A DNA stretch of 64,000 nt from Acinetobacter sp. ANC 4558 (lineage in GTDB: Bacteria > Pseudomonadota > Gammaproteobacteria > Pseudomonadales > Moraxellaceae). The notes under the pieces were generated by a model that saw only the letters and a list, made by a program, of their open reading frames with translations, made no database searches and was not told the origin of the DNA. The first letter of the stretch is position 1; each line of letters begins with the position of its first letter. The stretch is taken from NCBI RefSeq assembly GCF_002135375.1, contig NZ_NEGH01000010.1, positions 62,001-126,000 on the forward strand. The letters run 5' to 3'. The translations under genes were made by a program, and so were the position numbers. Below, in pieces: positions 1 through 9,820 of the stretch.

Positions 1-269
1 AATTTTACTTCCTCGCTATTATTTTGAACAGTAAATATCAATATACACGAATCAATATTTTAAAAATCTGGGTGAAATTAGTTTTTTGACATTTCCAATG
101 AGTAACGTTATTAGCTTATTAAGTATGCAGTTAAAGATGATTATGAGAAATATAATTGATTTCATATGGATATATGAACTTAATGTAATAATTTTAGTTA
201 GTTTAACTTTAATTATTAGTTAGGTAAATTAAATATTGGCATGAAAATTGTTTAAAAAATTACTCGAAG

Positions 270-1889
270 ATGAATCTAGAGAAATTATTAATGAGTAATC
301 AACAAGAAAAACAGACTTATCAAATTTTAAATACGTTATTAACACGACGTTCAGTCCTTATTGGTGGTATGGCTTTACCTGCAATATCAATGTTTACGGC
401 ATGTACTGAAGAAAATGCTCAGAAACATTCAATTAAGTCTGATTTTATAATACCTTTTGGTCCATATTCACCAGAAGATGCACCAAAAAAATTAGAAAAT
501 GCACCAATTATTCCCGATGAAAAATCTGAGCCTATTATTGACCCTAATGCTATAAAAATGAATGTAGGCATTTATAACTTTGAATATAATTCATTTAAAC
601 AATTGCGAGGTCGTCGTCTAGTGAGTAGGGGTACACCTGGATCGGTGGTATTTAGAGGTAAAGATGGTTCATTTGCTGTATATGAAAGCATTATCGACTA
701 TGTGAAAAGATCAGTTGATAACCGATTTGTACTTCTATATAGAGGGATGTTAACTGCATTTAATGCAAGATCTCCTAAAGATTATGATGTTAGTTTTTTT
801 ACTGCACCAGAATTTTACTGGAATGTTCCTTGGGGAGAATTTTTAAATATTGATGAGGTTTTAGTTGCTTCAGATTTATTTTTAAAATTGGTTACTCAAA
901 AAGTCCGCAGCTTGATAGCTAATTTTCCAGAATGTGATTATGGGAAATTAATTTTATTACCAGGAACCATTGCTGCCTTAAAACCATCAGTGAGTGTTTT
1001 TAATAAAGATGGCAGAACAGCCAGCACGAAAGAAAAGCCAATTTATAATGCATCTAATCATTTGGTTTGTGTACATAATTTGCCCTTAAATGACGTATAT
1101 CAAAGACCAGCTTATATGATTTGGCCAAAACGTACCGTTTCAGGAATTGATTTTATTAATGGTAAAAGATGTGAGTTTGATGAAAATACGAAGCTTGCAG
1201 CGAATCGAATAAATCCAGATATTAACCATCGTGTAAAAATATGCAAATTAAATCCAGATAAAAGTTTAGTTATAAGAATTCATAATGTTTCTTCAGATAA
1301 AGTTGAAGCATTTGATGACTATGGTCGACAACTTTTAGATACAAGCTTTAATAATGAATTAATCCCAGGTTTACCATTTGGAATAAATATTTGTTTAGAT
1401 CATGTAGCAGCTAGTTCTACACATGATCGCTATCGAATGGCACAACTCAAAAATACGAAGTTTAAATTAGATTTTGTTATTGCAGCAGGCATTGGATTGG
1501 ACGAAAATAGTTATGGAAAATCAACAACCGTACAATATGCGATCCATAATGATGGTATTCAGGGAAGTAATCAGAATCCTCAGCAATTAAGTAAAATATT
1601 TTATAGTAATGTATCACAGGTTATTTCTGATCAAAATAAAATACGCTTTTTAACATTACCAGCGCTAAAAATATCAAAAGATGAAAAAAATAAATATCCG
1701 AGCATGATACGCATAGATCATAGTGCTGATTTTAATTATCCAGATAGATATTCAGGAATGCCCTCTATTATTGGTCCTATTAATCCAGCAAACGTACGTG
1801 TTTGGAATATTCCTGTCGATGTGAGAGATACATTAAAAACTCCAGAAGAGCTTAGAAGGGTTGTATCGGAAAAATGTGCATCTGTTTGA
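270..1889 (+). CDS. Tat-exported nitrilase-superfamily-like lipoprotein
   Basis: The 539-residue protein begins with a twin-arginine signal. TRRSVLI at residues 25-31 is followed by a hydrophobic stretch and a lipobox-like FTAC with Cys45, so it may be a Tat-exported lipoprotein. The body carries three features that fit the Glu-Lys-Cys triad of nitrilase-superfamily amidohydrolases: APEFYW with Glu181, a WPKR lysine at 287, and GINICLDH with Cys375. Spacing is stretched compared with classical nitrilases, so the assignment is inferred from motifs only. The tatABC genes follow directly, which makes this the likely dedicated cargo. An internal ATG at 291 could be the true start and would leave the twin-arginine motif intact. 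The substrate is unknown. Confidence 0.6.
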   Translation: MNLEKLLMSNQQEKQTYQILNTLLTRRSVLIGGMALPAISMFTACTEENAQKHSIKSDFIIPFGPYSPEDAPKKLENAPIIPDEKSEPIIDPNAIKMNVGIYNFEYNSFKQLRGRRLVSRGTPGSVVFRGKDGSFAVYESIIDYVKRSVDNRFVLLYRGMLTAFNARSPKDYDVSFFTAPEFYWNVPWGEFLNIDEVLVASDLFLKLVTQKVRSLIANFPECDYGKLILLPGTIAALKPSVSVFNKDGRTASTKEKPIYNASNHLVCVHNLPLNDVYQRPAYMIWPKRTVSGIDFINGKRCEFDENTKLAANRINPDINHRVKICKLNPDKSLVIRIHNVSSDKVEAFDDYGRQLLDTSFNNELIPGLPFGINICLDHVAASSTHDRYRMAQLKNTKFKLDFVIAAGIGLDENSYGKSTTVQYAIHNDGIQGSNQNPQQLSKIFYSNVSQVISDQNKIRFLTLPALKISKDEKNKYPSMIRIDHSADFNYPDRYSGMPSIIGPINPANVRVWNIPVDVRDTLKTPEELRRVVSEKCASV

Positions 1890-2053
1890 GCAGTGTTTTA
1901 TTGTCTAAATTAATTAATTTAATATTATAAGTGAGTTTTGTAGCTTAAATAAACTTTTATTAATTAAATTTAATATTTTTTAGTTTTTTCGATATTTTAA
2001 ATATTTAATTATTTTCTATATCAATAGATTTTATTTTTATTTGGATTTTTATT

Positions 2054-2275
2054 ATGATCGGTTTATCTATTTGGCATATTTTATTGTTTTTATTGATTGT
2101 TATTTTATTATTTGGAACATCTAAAATAAAAAACCTAGGAAGAGATATTGGTAGTGCCATTAAAGATTTTAAAGAATCAGTAAAAGATAATGGAAAAGAA
2201 TGTATTGAGGAGGATAATAAAATTATTAATCTTCCTTTAGATAATGTTCAGAAAATTTCAGCTGAAAAAAAATAG
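2054..2275 (+). CDS. tatA: Sec-independent protein translocase subunit TatA
   Basis: TatA forms the membrane-weakening or pore component of the twin-arginine pathway, which exports folded proteins. The 73-residue product has the family plan: one N-terminal membrane helix at about residues 5-20, the FGTSK hinge, an amphipathic helix with KDFKESVKD, then a charged tail. The N-terminal SIW and LLFGT segments closely match E. coli TatA. It is the first gene of tatABC and lies about 165 nt after the Tat-signal protein. The run before it is very AT-rich and shows no clear terminator, so co-transcription with that protein is possible. The identification is secure. Whether this is the only Tat set in the genome cannot be seen here. 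Confidence 0.93.
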   Translation: MIGLSIWHILLFLLIVILLFGTSKIKNLGRDIGSAIKDFKESVKDNGKECIEEDNKIINLPLDNVQKISAEKK

Positions 2276-2304
2276 TTTAAATTATTATAAAGGTAATATG
2301 ATCT

Positions 2305-2670
2305 ATGTTGGACATGGGTTTTAGTGAAATATTATTATTTTGCATTGTTATGGTTGTTGTACTTGGTCCAGATAAGTTACCACAAGCAATGAGATTTGTT
2401 GGACATTGGTATAGTAAAACTCGACGATTAATAGTGAGTGTTCAAAGAGATATAGAGAGAGAACTGAATCTATTAGAAATGAAAGAACAACTTCATAAAG
2501 AACTGGAGCAAATCCGAACCTTAGAAGAAGATATGCAGCAACAACTTAAAGAAATGAAACAATTGATTAATGTCAGCCCTGATCATTCACAAGAGAATGT
2601 TTTTCAGAAATCTGAAGCATCACATCAAATAAAATCGAATGAAATGGTGAAAAACAATGATATCAGATGA
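2305..2670 (+). CDS. tatB: Sec-independent protein translocase subunit TatB
   Basis: TatB partners TatC in the receptor complex that binds twin-arginine signal peptides. The 121-residue product opens with MLDMGFSEILL and VVLGPDKLP. These include the conserved Glu8 and the Gly-Pro hinge that separate TatB from TatA. A long charged amphipathic/coiled region (residues 40-90) follows. The gene begins 29 nt after tatA, and its end overlaps tatC by 14 nt, indicating translational coupling. The tail after residue 90 is polar and not conserved, as is usual for TatB. Confidence 0.92.
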   Translation: MLDMGFSEILLFCIVMVVVLGPDKLPQAMRFVGHWYSKTRRLIVSVQRDIERELNLLEMKEQLHKELEQIRTLEEDMQQQLKEMKQLINVSPDHSQENVFQKSEASHQIKSNEMVKNNDIR

Positions 2671-3427
2671 GTTAAAGCAAGAAAAAAATTCATTAGCTTC
2701 TATGGAATTATTATCTCATATTATCGAGCTTCGTAAATATTTAGTAAGAATTTTTGGAATAATATTAATTCTTTTACTCTGTATTATCCCTTTTTCAAAT
2801 AATTTATATGAAATATTATCGGAGCCTCTTCGTTTGCAGTTGCCAACGAATACGACGATGATTGCAACAGATATTACGACAACATTTATGGCGCCATTAA
2901 AACTGAGCCTTTTTATAGCAATGATTGTTGCGATGCCTTTTATTTTATATCAAATTTGGTTATTCGTAACGCCAGCTTTATATAAACGAGAAAAAAAAAT
3001 TGCAATTCCGCTATTGTTTTCAAGCATTACATTATTTTATATTGGAATTTCTTTTGCCTATTTTATTACCTTACCTGCTATATTATCTTTTTTTATACAT
3101 ACCACTCCTGATGCTGTCGTTCCGATGACGGATATTAGTAGTTATTTGAATTTTTGTTTAAAACTATTTTTAATTTTTGGCTTAACATTTGAAATACCTG
3201 TTGCAATAATCTTATTGATTTTAATTAATGTTATCTCGGTAAAGTCTTTAGAAAATAATAGGCGTTATATTATTGTCGGTTGCTTTTTTGTTTCTATGTT
3301 TATTACACCACCTGATGCTTTGAGTATGTTAATGTTAGCAATTCCAATGTGGGTGCTGTTTGAAATTGGATTAGCTTTTGGTAAATTTATAGAAAAAAGT
3401 ATTATCGTAAGTAATAATAAACAATAA
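2657..3427 (+). CDS. tatC: Sec-independent protein translocase subunit TatC
   Basis: TatC is the six-helix inner-membrane receptor for twin-arginine signals. The 256-residue protein has the usual length and hallmarks: HIIELRKYL near the N-terminus, TPALYKREKK with the conserved glutamate of the first cytoplasmic loop, and FGLTFEIPVAI with the conserved membrane glutamate. Hydrophobic segments fit six helices. The start overlaps the end of tatB. A hairpin about 140 nt downstream probably ends the transcript. With tatA and tatB it makes a complete translocase. Confidence 0.94.
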   Translation: MISDELKQEKNSLASMELLSHIIELRKYLVRIFGIILILLLCIIPFSNNLYEILSEPLRLQLPTNTTMIATDITTTFMAPLKLSLFIAMIVAMPFILYQIWLFVTPALYKREKKIAIPLLFSSITLFYIGISFAYFITLPAILSFFIHTTPDAVVPMTDISSYLNFCLKLFLIFGLTFEIPVAIILLILINVISVKSLENNRRYIIVGCFFVSMFITPPDALSMLMLAIPMWVLFEIGLAFGKFIEKSIIVSNNKQ

Positions 3428-3565
3428 CCAGATTTAAGGACAAAATATGTTGATTTTTATTAATAAAACTAATATTAGAGTAAATAAAAGGCGTAAACTA
3501 CTGGTTGGACTTTAGGGAAATTATTATTTTAATAATAGAGCTGTGTAATATTATAAGTTTAAAAG

Positions 3566-3598
3566 ATTGCCTATTATTTTATTTTTAGGCAATTTTAT
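3566..3598 (+). terminator. Probable terminator after tatC
   Basis: An 8-bp perfect stem (ATTGCCTA at 3566-3573 pairing with TAGGCAAT at 3586-3593) is followed by a short T-rich run. It lies 138 nt past tatC and is the first strong hairpin downstream. Confidence 0.6.
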
Positions 3599-3906
3599 AT
3601 TAAATATTAGATCTTTTTCATCAATCAAAAATCGACTAATTTGGGGGGTAATCGTTAATATTGAACTATCTAAATTGAAATGCTGACCATTTAAGAAACA
3701 CTGTGTAGTGTAGAGATAATTTAGATGTATTTCGTGCTCTACTTTCTAATCAAGCCATTTAAACTTGAGTGAGGAGTCATCTATTAAAGAGCAAAATTGG
3801 TGCGATCGAATATAAAAACTAGAGTCATGAGATTTGTGTCGTAACTCAAGGCTTTAATTTTGCAAATATTTAAGGTATATACTTTTTCGATATTCTCATT
3901 GATTTA

Positions 3907-3921
3907 ATTGATCAGACCAAT
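3907..3921. promoter_or_regulatory. Distal GntR/FadR-type operator, candidate LldR site
   Basis: The sequence ATTGATCAGACCAAT fits the FadR-subfamily pattern TNGTNNNACNA with one departure in the left half. It lies about 370 nt upstream of lldP, far from the other two sites, which is the arrangement used for repression by DNA looping in E. coli lldPRD. The binding protein is inferred from context. Confidence 0.45.
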
Positions 3922-4107
3922 ATTTTGAGAATTAAATTATTTTAATCAGACAATTATTCGATCTAAATTACATCATAATGATCGAAACAAGACTAAAGTT
4001 GTATAAGAAATTATTTATTTAATTAAAAGATAATAAAAATAATTAGTTATGATATTTCTCTGTCTGTGTGTTTGGAAATAAATCTATTTTTTGTCTAAAA
4101 ATTAAAG

Positions 4108-4130
4108 TAATATTGGTCATACCAATATTA
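4108..4130. promoter_or_regulatory. GntR/FadR-type operator, candidate primary LldR site
   Basis: This is a perfect palindrome with two 10-nt arms (TAATATTGGT and ACCAATATTA) around CAT. The core TGGTCATACCA matches the FadR-subfamily consensus. It sits about 160 nt upstream of the lldP start, and the cognate repressor gene lldR is in the downstream operon. Confidence 0.7.
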
Positions 4131-4217
4131 TATTTTATATCTACACCTTGATCTTTAAGTGTTCAGAAATTAATATTTTTGCATATTTAGTGTTAGTTCT
4201 CTGTTTGATAAGCATTT

Positions 4218-4232
4218 ATTGGTCATACCGAT
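4218..4232. promoter_or_regulatory. Promoter-proximal GntR/FadR-type operator, candidate LldR site
   Basis: ATTGGTCATACCGAT repeats the core of the 4112-4126 site with a single change in the right arm. It lies about 60 nt before lldP, probably downstream of or overlapping the transcription start. The two proximal sites are 106 nt apart centre to centre. Confidence 0.65.
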
Positions 4233-4291
4233 CTTGAGCAACTAAGCTACCCAATCTTCTATATTAGCCTTAGCATTTCAAGGAGATGAGA

Positions 4292-5956
4292 ATGCTTCAA
4301 TCTTGGCAACAGATTTATGATCCGATGGGTAATATTTGGTTATCTAGCCTTATTGCATTAATTCCTATTGTATTTTTCTTTTTGGCTTTAGCGATATTTC
4401 GCTTAAAGGGAAGTGTAGCGGGAACGATTACGGTAATTTTGGCACTAGGCGTATCTCTATTTGCATATGATATGCCAACACCTATGGCACTCGCATCGCT
4501 TGTATATGGTTTCCTTTATGGTCTATGGCCGATTGCATGGATTATTATTGGTGCTGTTTTTCTTTATAAAGTATCGGTTAAAACTGGGCAATTTAATATC
4601 ATTCGTTCTTCAATTTTATCGATTACAGAAGATCAACGTTTGCAAATGTTATTAGTTGGTTTTGCATTTGGTACTTTTTTGGAAGGTGCGGCAGGTTTTG
4701 GTGCACCAGTTGCAATTACCGCAGCATTATTGGTTGGACTCGGTTTTAAACCTCTTTATGCAGCTGGATTATGCTTAATTGTAAATACAGCACCCGTTGC
4801 ATTTGGTGCGATGGGAATTCCAATTATTGTTGCGGGTCAGGTTTCAGGGGTAGATACCTTAGAAATCAGTCAGATGGTCGGTCGTCAACTTCCATTTATG
4901 GTACCGATTGTTCTGTTTTGGATTATGGCAATTATGGATGGTTGGCGTGGTGTAAAAGAAACTTGGCCTGCGGTCATTGTTGGTGGTGGTGCATTTGCAA
5001 TTGCGCAATATTTAACGTCAAACTTTGTTGGACCTGAACTTCCAGATATTACGGCAGCAATCGCATCATTGGTTTCTTTGACCATTTTGTTGAAATTTTG
5101 GAAGCCTAAGCATATTTTCCGTTTTGATCAAGATGAAACAACGAGCAATAACGATTTAGACGCTGAAAAACAAAAAAAATATACATTGGGACAAATTGCG
5201 AAAGCATGGTCGCCATTTGCAATTTTAACCGTGATGGTTACGATTTGGAGTATCAAACCATTTAAAGATTTATTCGCAAAAGATGGCGCATTACATGATT
5301 TAATTATTGCAATTAAAGTTCCATATTTACATCAATTGGTACAAAAAATGCCGCCAGTTGTTGCAGATATTCAAGATTATGATGCGGTTTTTAAATTTGA
5401 TTGGTTGTCTGCAACAGGCACAGCAATCATGATTGCTGCAATTTTAAGTATTATTTATCTAAAACTTAAACCTAAAGAGGCAGTTGTTACATTTGGCGAA
5501 ACTTTAAATGAATTAAAAACTCCAATCTATTCCATCGGGATGGTTTTAGCATTTGCATTTATTGCAAACTATTCAGGTATGTCTGCGACATTAGCCTTGG
5601 CCTTGGCACATACAGGTCATGCATTTACTTTTTTCTCACCCTTCTTAGGTTGGATTGGAGTGTTCTTAACAGGATCAGATACTTCTGCAAACGCACTGTT
5701 TTCAGCCCTTCAAGCGACGACTGCACAGCAAATTGGTGTGCCAGAAGTATTGTTGGTGGCAGCAAACACCAGTGGAGGGGTAACTGGAAAAATGATTTCT
5801 CCTCAGTCTATTGCTATTGCTTGTGCGGCAGTTGGATTGGTTGGAAAGGAATCAGACTTATTCCGTTTCACGGTAAAACACAGTATCGTTTTTACCGTAA
5901 TGATCGGTATTATTGTCACTTTACAAGCTTATGTGTTCCCATGGATGATTCCATGA
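4292..5956 (+). CDS. lldP: L-lactate permease LldP
   Basis: This proton-coupled inner-membrane permease takes up L-lactate and also accepts D-lactate and glycolate. The protein is nearly collinear with E. coli LldP. It shares the N-terminal [10 protein letters not shown], the conserved [20 protein letters not shown] segment, [14 protein letters not shown], and the C-terminal block from [11 protein letters not shown] to [12 protein letters not shown]. About 12-14 membrane segments are visible. Two in-frame ATGs exist, at 4286 and 4292. The second has AGGAG at 4281-4285 at proper spacing and is preferred, giving 554 residues. It is the first gene of lldP-lldR-lldD-dld. Confidence 0.95.
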   Translation: MLQSWQQIYDPMGNIWLSSLIALIPIVFFFLALAIFRLKGSVAGTITVILALGVSLFAYDMPTPMALASLVYGFLYGLWPIAWIIIGAVFLYKVSVKTGQFNIIRSSILSITEDQRLQMLLVGFAFGTFLEGAAGFGAPVAITAALLVGLGFKPLYAAGLCLIVNTAPVAFGAMGIPIIVAGQVSGVDTLEISQMVGRQLPFMVPIVLFWIMAIMDGWRGVKETWPAVIVGGGAFAIAQYLTSNFVGPELPDITAAIASLVSLTILLKFWKPKHIFRFDQDETTSNNDLDAEKQKKYTLGQIAKAWSPFAILTVMVTIWSIKPFKDLFAKDGALHDLIIAIKVPYLHQLVQKMPPVVADIQDYDAVFKFDWLSATGTAIMIAAILSIIYLKLKPKEAVVTFGETLNELKTPIYSIGMVLAFAFIANYSGMSATLALALAHTGHAFTFFSPFLGWIGVFLTGSDTSANALFSALQATTAQQIGVPEVLLVAANTSGGVTGKMISPQSIAIACAAVGLVGKESDLFRFTVKHSIVFTVMIGIIVTLQAYVFPWMIP

Positions 5957-5977
5957 CATATCAATAAAGGTGAACGA

Positions 5978-6721
5978 ATGAAAGTCTCTGACCAAGTACT
6001 ACAAAACTTACGTATATTTATTGAAGAGAATAATATGCAGGTTGGAGACCGTTTACCTGCTGAGCGAAAGCTATGTGAGCAGCTTGGTGTATCTCGCTCT
6101 TCATTACGTGAAGCGATTCAGCAACTGATTAGTCAAGGTCTATTAATCAGTAAAGTTGGTGCGGGTACATATTTAAAACAGGCATCTACAGATTGGTCAC
6201 ATCATCAAATTGTTCAGCCTTTAAGTGGGTTAATTGATGAAGATCCTTTATATCGATTTGATATACAAGAAGCTCGAATTGTTTTAGAGGGTGGTACCGC
6301 TTGGTATGCTGCACAGCGTGCGACGCCTGCGGATATTAAAAAAATACGTGAATATTATGAACAAATTTCATATTTTCAATCGATTGGTGATGCTGATCAG
6401 GCTTCTATGGCAGATGCCTATTTTCACCAAGCCATTGCGGAAGCTACGCATAATTTAGTCCTCATTCAGGTAATGCGTGGTTTTTTTGATTTATTGCAAT
6501 ATAACGTGGTTTTGGGTAGACGAAAAATTTATTCAGATCCAGAGCGTTTTGATCAAATTCGTGATCAGCATTTGCAAGTGATGGAAGCGATTGAACGTAA
6601 AGATCCAGAAGCTGCACGTAATGCAGTATGTGGACATATTGAATTTGTCATTCAACAAGTACGTTTAATTGAAGACGAGGAAGCTCGCTTTAAACGTGCA
6701 AGTCGATTAAACAGGATGTAG
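5978..6721 (+). CDS. lldR: GntR/FadR-family regulator LldR of the lactate operon
   Basis: LldR represses the lactate genes, and L-lactate relieves the repression. The 247-residue protein has an N-terminal winged helix (residues 1-75; [28 protein letters not shown] is typical GntR), followed by the all-helical FCD ligand domain. Metal/ligand-binding histidines in that domain are visible, for example in [14 protein letters not shown] and CGHIEFV. The start has AAAGGTGA upstream. It lies 21 nt after lldP and 2 nt before lldD. Its likely targets are the three palindromes upstream of lldP. Confidence 0.92.
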   Translation: MKVSDQVLQNLRIFIEENNMQVGDRLPAERKLCEQLGVSRSSLREAIQQLISQGLLISKVGAGTYLKQASTDWSHHQIVQPLSGLIDEDPLYRFDIQEARIVLEGGTAWYAAQRATPADIKKIREYYEQISYFQSIGDADQASMADAYFHQAIAEATHNLVLIQVMRGFFDLLQYNVVLGRRKIYSDPERFDQIRDQHLQVMEAIERKDPEAARNAVCGHIEFVIQQVRLIEDEEARFKRASRLNRM

Positions 6722-6723
6722 TT

Positions 6724-7878
6724 ATGATTATTTCTTCTGCTAATGATTATCGTGAAGCTGCAAAACGCCGCTTACCACCATTTTTATTTCATTATATTGA
6801 TGGAGGTGCCTATGCAGAATATACTCTCAAACGTAATGTAGAAGATCTTTCAAAAATAGCACTTAGACAACGTGTTTTAAATGACATGTCTCAGTTGAGT
6901 CTCGAAACACAATTATTTAATGAAACTTTATCTATGCCTGTTGCATTATCTCCCGTAGGACTTACAGGAATGTATGCACGTCGTGGTGAAGTACAAGCGG
7001 CTGTGGCTGCAGATCAAAAGGGCATTCCATTTACCTTGTCAACTGTTTCCGTTTGTCCAATTGAGGAGGTTGCACCTGCAATTTCACGCCCCATGTGGTT
7101 TCAATTATATGTATTGCGTGATCGAGGTTTCATGAAAAATGCATTAGAGCGAGCAAAGGCAGCGGGTTGTTCCACTTTAGTTTTTACCGTAGATATGCCA
7201 GTGCCAGGTGCACGTTATCGTGATGCTCATTCAGGTATGAGTGGGCCAAATGCTGCAATGCGTCGTTATATGCAATCATGTTTTCACCCGCATTGGGCTT
7301 GGAATGTAGGATTGATGGGGCGCCCACATGATTTGGGGAACATTTCTAAATATTTAGGAAAACCGACAGGTCTAGAAGACTATATTGGTTGGTTGGGTAA
7401 TAACTTTGATCCTTCAATTTCTTGGAAAGACTTAGAATGGATTCGTGAATTCTGGGATGGCCCCATGGTGATTAAAGGAATTTTAGATCCAGAAGATGCA
7501 AAAGATGCTGTACGTTTTGGTGCAGATGGTATTGTGGTTTCAAATCATGGTGGTCGTCAGTTAGATGGTGTTTTATCGACAACGCGAGCGTTGCCTCCAA
7601 TTGTTGACGCTGTAAAAGGTGATCTTAAAATTCTGGTAGATTCTGGAATTCGAAATGGTTTAGATGTGGTACGTATGCTGGCCATGGGGGCTGATACATG
7701 TATGCTTGGACGTGCATTTGTTTATGCTTTAGGTGCGGCAGGCGGTGCTGGCGTCAGTAATTTACTTGATTTAATAGACAAAGAAATGCGTGTTGCTATG
7801 ACACTTACAGGTGCGAAGACAATTGCTGACATTAACTCAGATTGCTTGGTTAGATTAGATCGTGAGCTTACGAGTTAA
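6724..7878 (+). CDS. lldD: FMN-dependent L-lactate dehydrogenase (quinone)
   Basis: LldD oxidises L-lactate to pyruvate at the inner membrane and passes electrons to quinone. The 384-residue sequence is very close to E. coli LldD from the first residues ([22 protein letters not shown]-like start) to the end. It belongs to the alpha-hydroxy-acid oxidase family. [10 protein letters not shown] holds the catalytic His275, and [13 protein letters not shown] and GRAFVYAL bind FMN phosphate. It starts 2 nt after lldR with AGGATG as ribosome site. It is slightly shorter than the E. coli enzyme at the C-terminus, which is common. Confidence 0.96.
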   Translation: MIISSANDYREAAKRRLPPFLFHYIDGGAYAEYTLKRNVEDLSKIALRQRVLNDMSQLSLETQLFNETLSMPVALSPVGLTGMYARRGEVQAAVAADQKGIPFTLSTVSVCPIEEVAPAISRPMWFQLYVLRDRGFMKNALERAKAAGCSTLVFTVDMPVPGARYRDAHSGMSGPNAAMRRYMQSCFHPHWAWNVGLMGRPHDLGNISKYLGKPTGLEDYIGWLGNNFDPSISWKDLEWIREFWDGPMVIKGILDPEDAKDAVRFGADGIVVSNHGGRQLDGVLSTTRALPPIVDAVKGDLKILVDSGIRNGLDVVRMLAMGADTCMLGRAFVYALGAAGGAGVSNLLDLIDKEMRVAMTLTGAKTIADINSDCLVRLDRELTS

Positions 7879-7926
7879 TTGATGTATTCAGTTCTTTTTC
7901 ACTGAAAAGTAAATTGGTTTTATGAA

Positions 7927-7947
7927 AACCTAAAGTGTTTTTAGGTT
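7927..7947 (+). other. Short hairpin between lldD and dld
   Basis: An 8-bp stem (AACCTAAA at 7927-7934, TTTAGGTT at 7940-7947) sits in the 186-nt gap between lldD and dld. No T-run follows, so it is more likely an RNA-processing or attenuation element than a full terminator. Confidence 0.35.
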
Positions 7948-8064
7948 GCTCATTATTCTCATGACATGATGAGTCATTTATTCAATGACATATACATGAT
8001 CTTAGTTTTAGTAAGTTTGTCAGTTGCGGTTGTTTAAGTGAACTGTAGAAAAGTAGGGTTTAAA

Positions 8065-9756
8065 ATGCAAATTGATTCAGTAAAAACCATTCAAAACCTG
8101 ATAAATATTGTAGGTAAACCGCATGTATTAACGAGTGATAGCGATACACGTTTATATCGTCAAGGGCGTCGTTATGGTTCTGGAAACGTGTTAGCAGTGG
8201 TTATTCCTGGAACACTACTTGAGCAGTGGCAAGTTTTACAAGCTGCAGTTGCTGCAGATTGTATTGTAATTATGCAAGCTGCGAATACTGGATTGACAGG
8301 TGGTTCAACACCATTTGGTGATTATGATCGTCCCATTATTCTACTCAGTACTCGACGTTTGACGGGTATTCAGGTGATTCAAGATGGCAAACAAGTTGTT
8401 TGTTTACCAGGGGCTACGCTTGATGCACTTGAAAAGCAGCTGGCAGTTTATAATCGTGAACCTCATTCAGTGATTGGCTCCTCTTGTATTGGTGCTTCTG
8501 TATTGGGTGGGGTCTGTAATAATTCAGGAGGTGCTTTAGTGCGCCGTGGTCCTGCTTATACAGAATTAGCACTTTATGCACGTGTCAATGCAGAGGGAAC
8601 GTTAGAACTGATTAATCATTTAGGCATCGAATTAGGTGATACACCTGAAGAAATTTTAACTAATTTAGCAAACCAAAAGTATGTTCCGCTGAATATTAAA
8701 CAAGAAGAACATCGCTGCGCATCTGATCAACGTTATGCGCATGATGTGTGTCAGGTGGATGAAGATACTCCAGCACGATTTAATGCGGATCCAACACGTT
8801 TATTTGAAGCATCTGGCTCTGCTGGAAAAGTTTGTGTATTTGCTGTGCGTTTAGATACGTTTGAAAAAATACCGAGTCAAGTGTTTTATGTTGGAACAAA
8901 TTCACATGATGATTTAACTGAAATTAGACGTTTTTTATTAAAAGATCTACCACGGTTACCGATTGCAGGTGAGTATATTCATCGAGTTGCATATGATATT
9001 GGTGCCGAATATGGTAAAGATACGTTTATGTTTATTGAAAAATTTGGTACTGCAAAAGTACCCGCGGCATTTGCTATGAAAGATAAGGTAGATGGCTATT
9101 TACAGAAAATAGGATTACACGGATTAAGTGATAAAATTTTACAACTTATTACGAAACTATTGCCATCTCACTTACCAAAACGAATGAATGAATTTCGAGA
9201 TTTATATGAACATCATTTGGTGTTACGTATCGAAAATCAAGATATCGAGCAAGTCAAAAACTTTTTTAAAACATATTTTAATCAGCATTCGACGGGCGAT
9301 TATTTCCATTGTAGTGAAGAAGAAGGGCGTAAAGCATTTTTGCATCGTTTTGCTGTAGCGGGTGCAGCAATACGTTATCGAGATACACACAAAAGTGAAG
9401 TTGAAGATATTGTTGCCTTGGATATTGCATTACGTCGTAATGACCGAGAATGGGTTGAAACCTTACCTATATCAATGAATGATAAAATTCTTCATAAGTT
9501 GTATTACGGACATTTTTTATGTCATGTTTTCCATCAAGATTACATTGTAAAAAAAGGCGTAGATCCTTTAGCAATGGAACATGAAATGTGGGCTTTATTA
9601 GATGGTCGTGGTGCTGAATATCCAGCAGAACATAATGTTGGACATTTATATATTGCGAAGCCATCACTTAAAAATCATTATCAACAATTAGACCCAACCA
9701 ACCAGTTTAATGTAGGTATAGGGCATACATCTAAATTAAAGAATTGGCAAAAATAA
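8065..9756 (+). CDS. dld: Quinone-dependent D-lactate dehydrogenase
   Basis: Dld is an FAD-containing peripheral membrane enzyme that oxidises D-lactate to pyruvate. The sequence aligns along its length with E. coli Dld. It has the FAD-binding segment MQAANTGLTGGSTP, then EPHSVIGSSCIGASVLGG and CNNSGGALV, the membrane-binding middle domain, and the C-terminal GHLYIAKP and DPTNQFNVGIG. The reading frame is open from a GTG at 8038, but the ATG at 8065 follows AGTAGGG and starts the family-like MQIDSVKTIQ, giving 563 residues. It is the last gene of the lactate operon, with a strong hairpin about 20 nt downstream. Confidence 0.95.
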   Translation: MQIDSVKTIQNLINIVGKPHVLTSDSDTRLYRQGRRYGSGNVLAVVIPGTLLEQWQVLQAAVAADCIVIMQAANTGLTGGSTPFGDYDRPIILLSTRRLTGIQVIQDGKQVVCLPGATLDALEKQLAVYNREPHSVIGSSCIGASVLGGVCNNSGGALVRRGPAYTELALYARVNAEGTLELINHLGIELGDTPEEILTNLANQKYVPLNIKQEEHRCASDQRYAHDVCQVDEDTPARFNADPTRLFEASGSAGKVCVFAVRLDTFEKIPSQVFYVGTNSHDDLTEIRRFLLKDLPRLPIAGEYIHRVAYDIGAEYGKDTFMFIEKFGTAKVPAAFAMKDKVDGYLQKIGLHGLSDKILQLITKLLPSHLPKRMNEFRDLYEHHLVLRIENQDIEQVKNFFKTYFNQHSTGDYFHCSEEEGRKAFLHRFAVAGAAIRYRDTHKSEVEDIVALDIALRRNDREWVETLPISMNDKILHKLYYGHFLCHVFHQDYIVKKGVDPLAMEHEMWALLDGRGAEYPAEHNVGHLYIAKPSLKNHYQQLDPTNQFNVGIGHTSKLKNWQK

Positions 9757-9777
9757 ATTAAAATTCAATTTTTAAAG

Positions 9778-9820
9778 AAGGTATCTACATCACTTGTACA
9801 GAGAGTGATGTAGATACCTT
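9778..9820. terminator. Long hairpin downstream of dld
   Basis: A perfect 17-bp stem (9778-9794 with 9804-9820) encloses a 9-nt loop. The T-run is poor on the plus side (AAAATTTGG follows), so termination may rely on the very stable stem. It closes the lactate operon. Confidence 0.6.

Larger units (their letters stand above)
3428..4285. other. 858-nt AT-rich region between tatC and lldP
   Basis: No open gene is seen on either strand. The left part holds the tatC terminator. The middle, about 3600-3900, has short stop-interrupted stretches that I could not identify. The right part carries three operator-like palindromes, described separately, and presumably the lldP promoter. Confidence 0.6.

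Noticed and set aside
3601-3900. Possible decayed gene or insertion-sequence remnant between tatC and lldP
   Set aside because: A short readable stretch around 3712-3765 is interrupted by stops and has no recognisable motif or terminal repeats, so I cannot support a pseudogene.
4461-4655. Second-frame open readings inside lldP, such as those at 4461-4655, 4771-5037 and 5650-5967
   Set aside because: They lie within a strongly conserved gene, have no ribosome sites and encode low-quality cysteine-rich sequence; they are shadows.
9778-9820. The long hairpin after dld as an attachment site or transposon end
   Set aside because: It is a single inverted repeat with a 9-nt loop directly after an operon; there is no second copy or target duplication nearby, so a terminator is the simpler reading.
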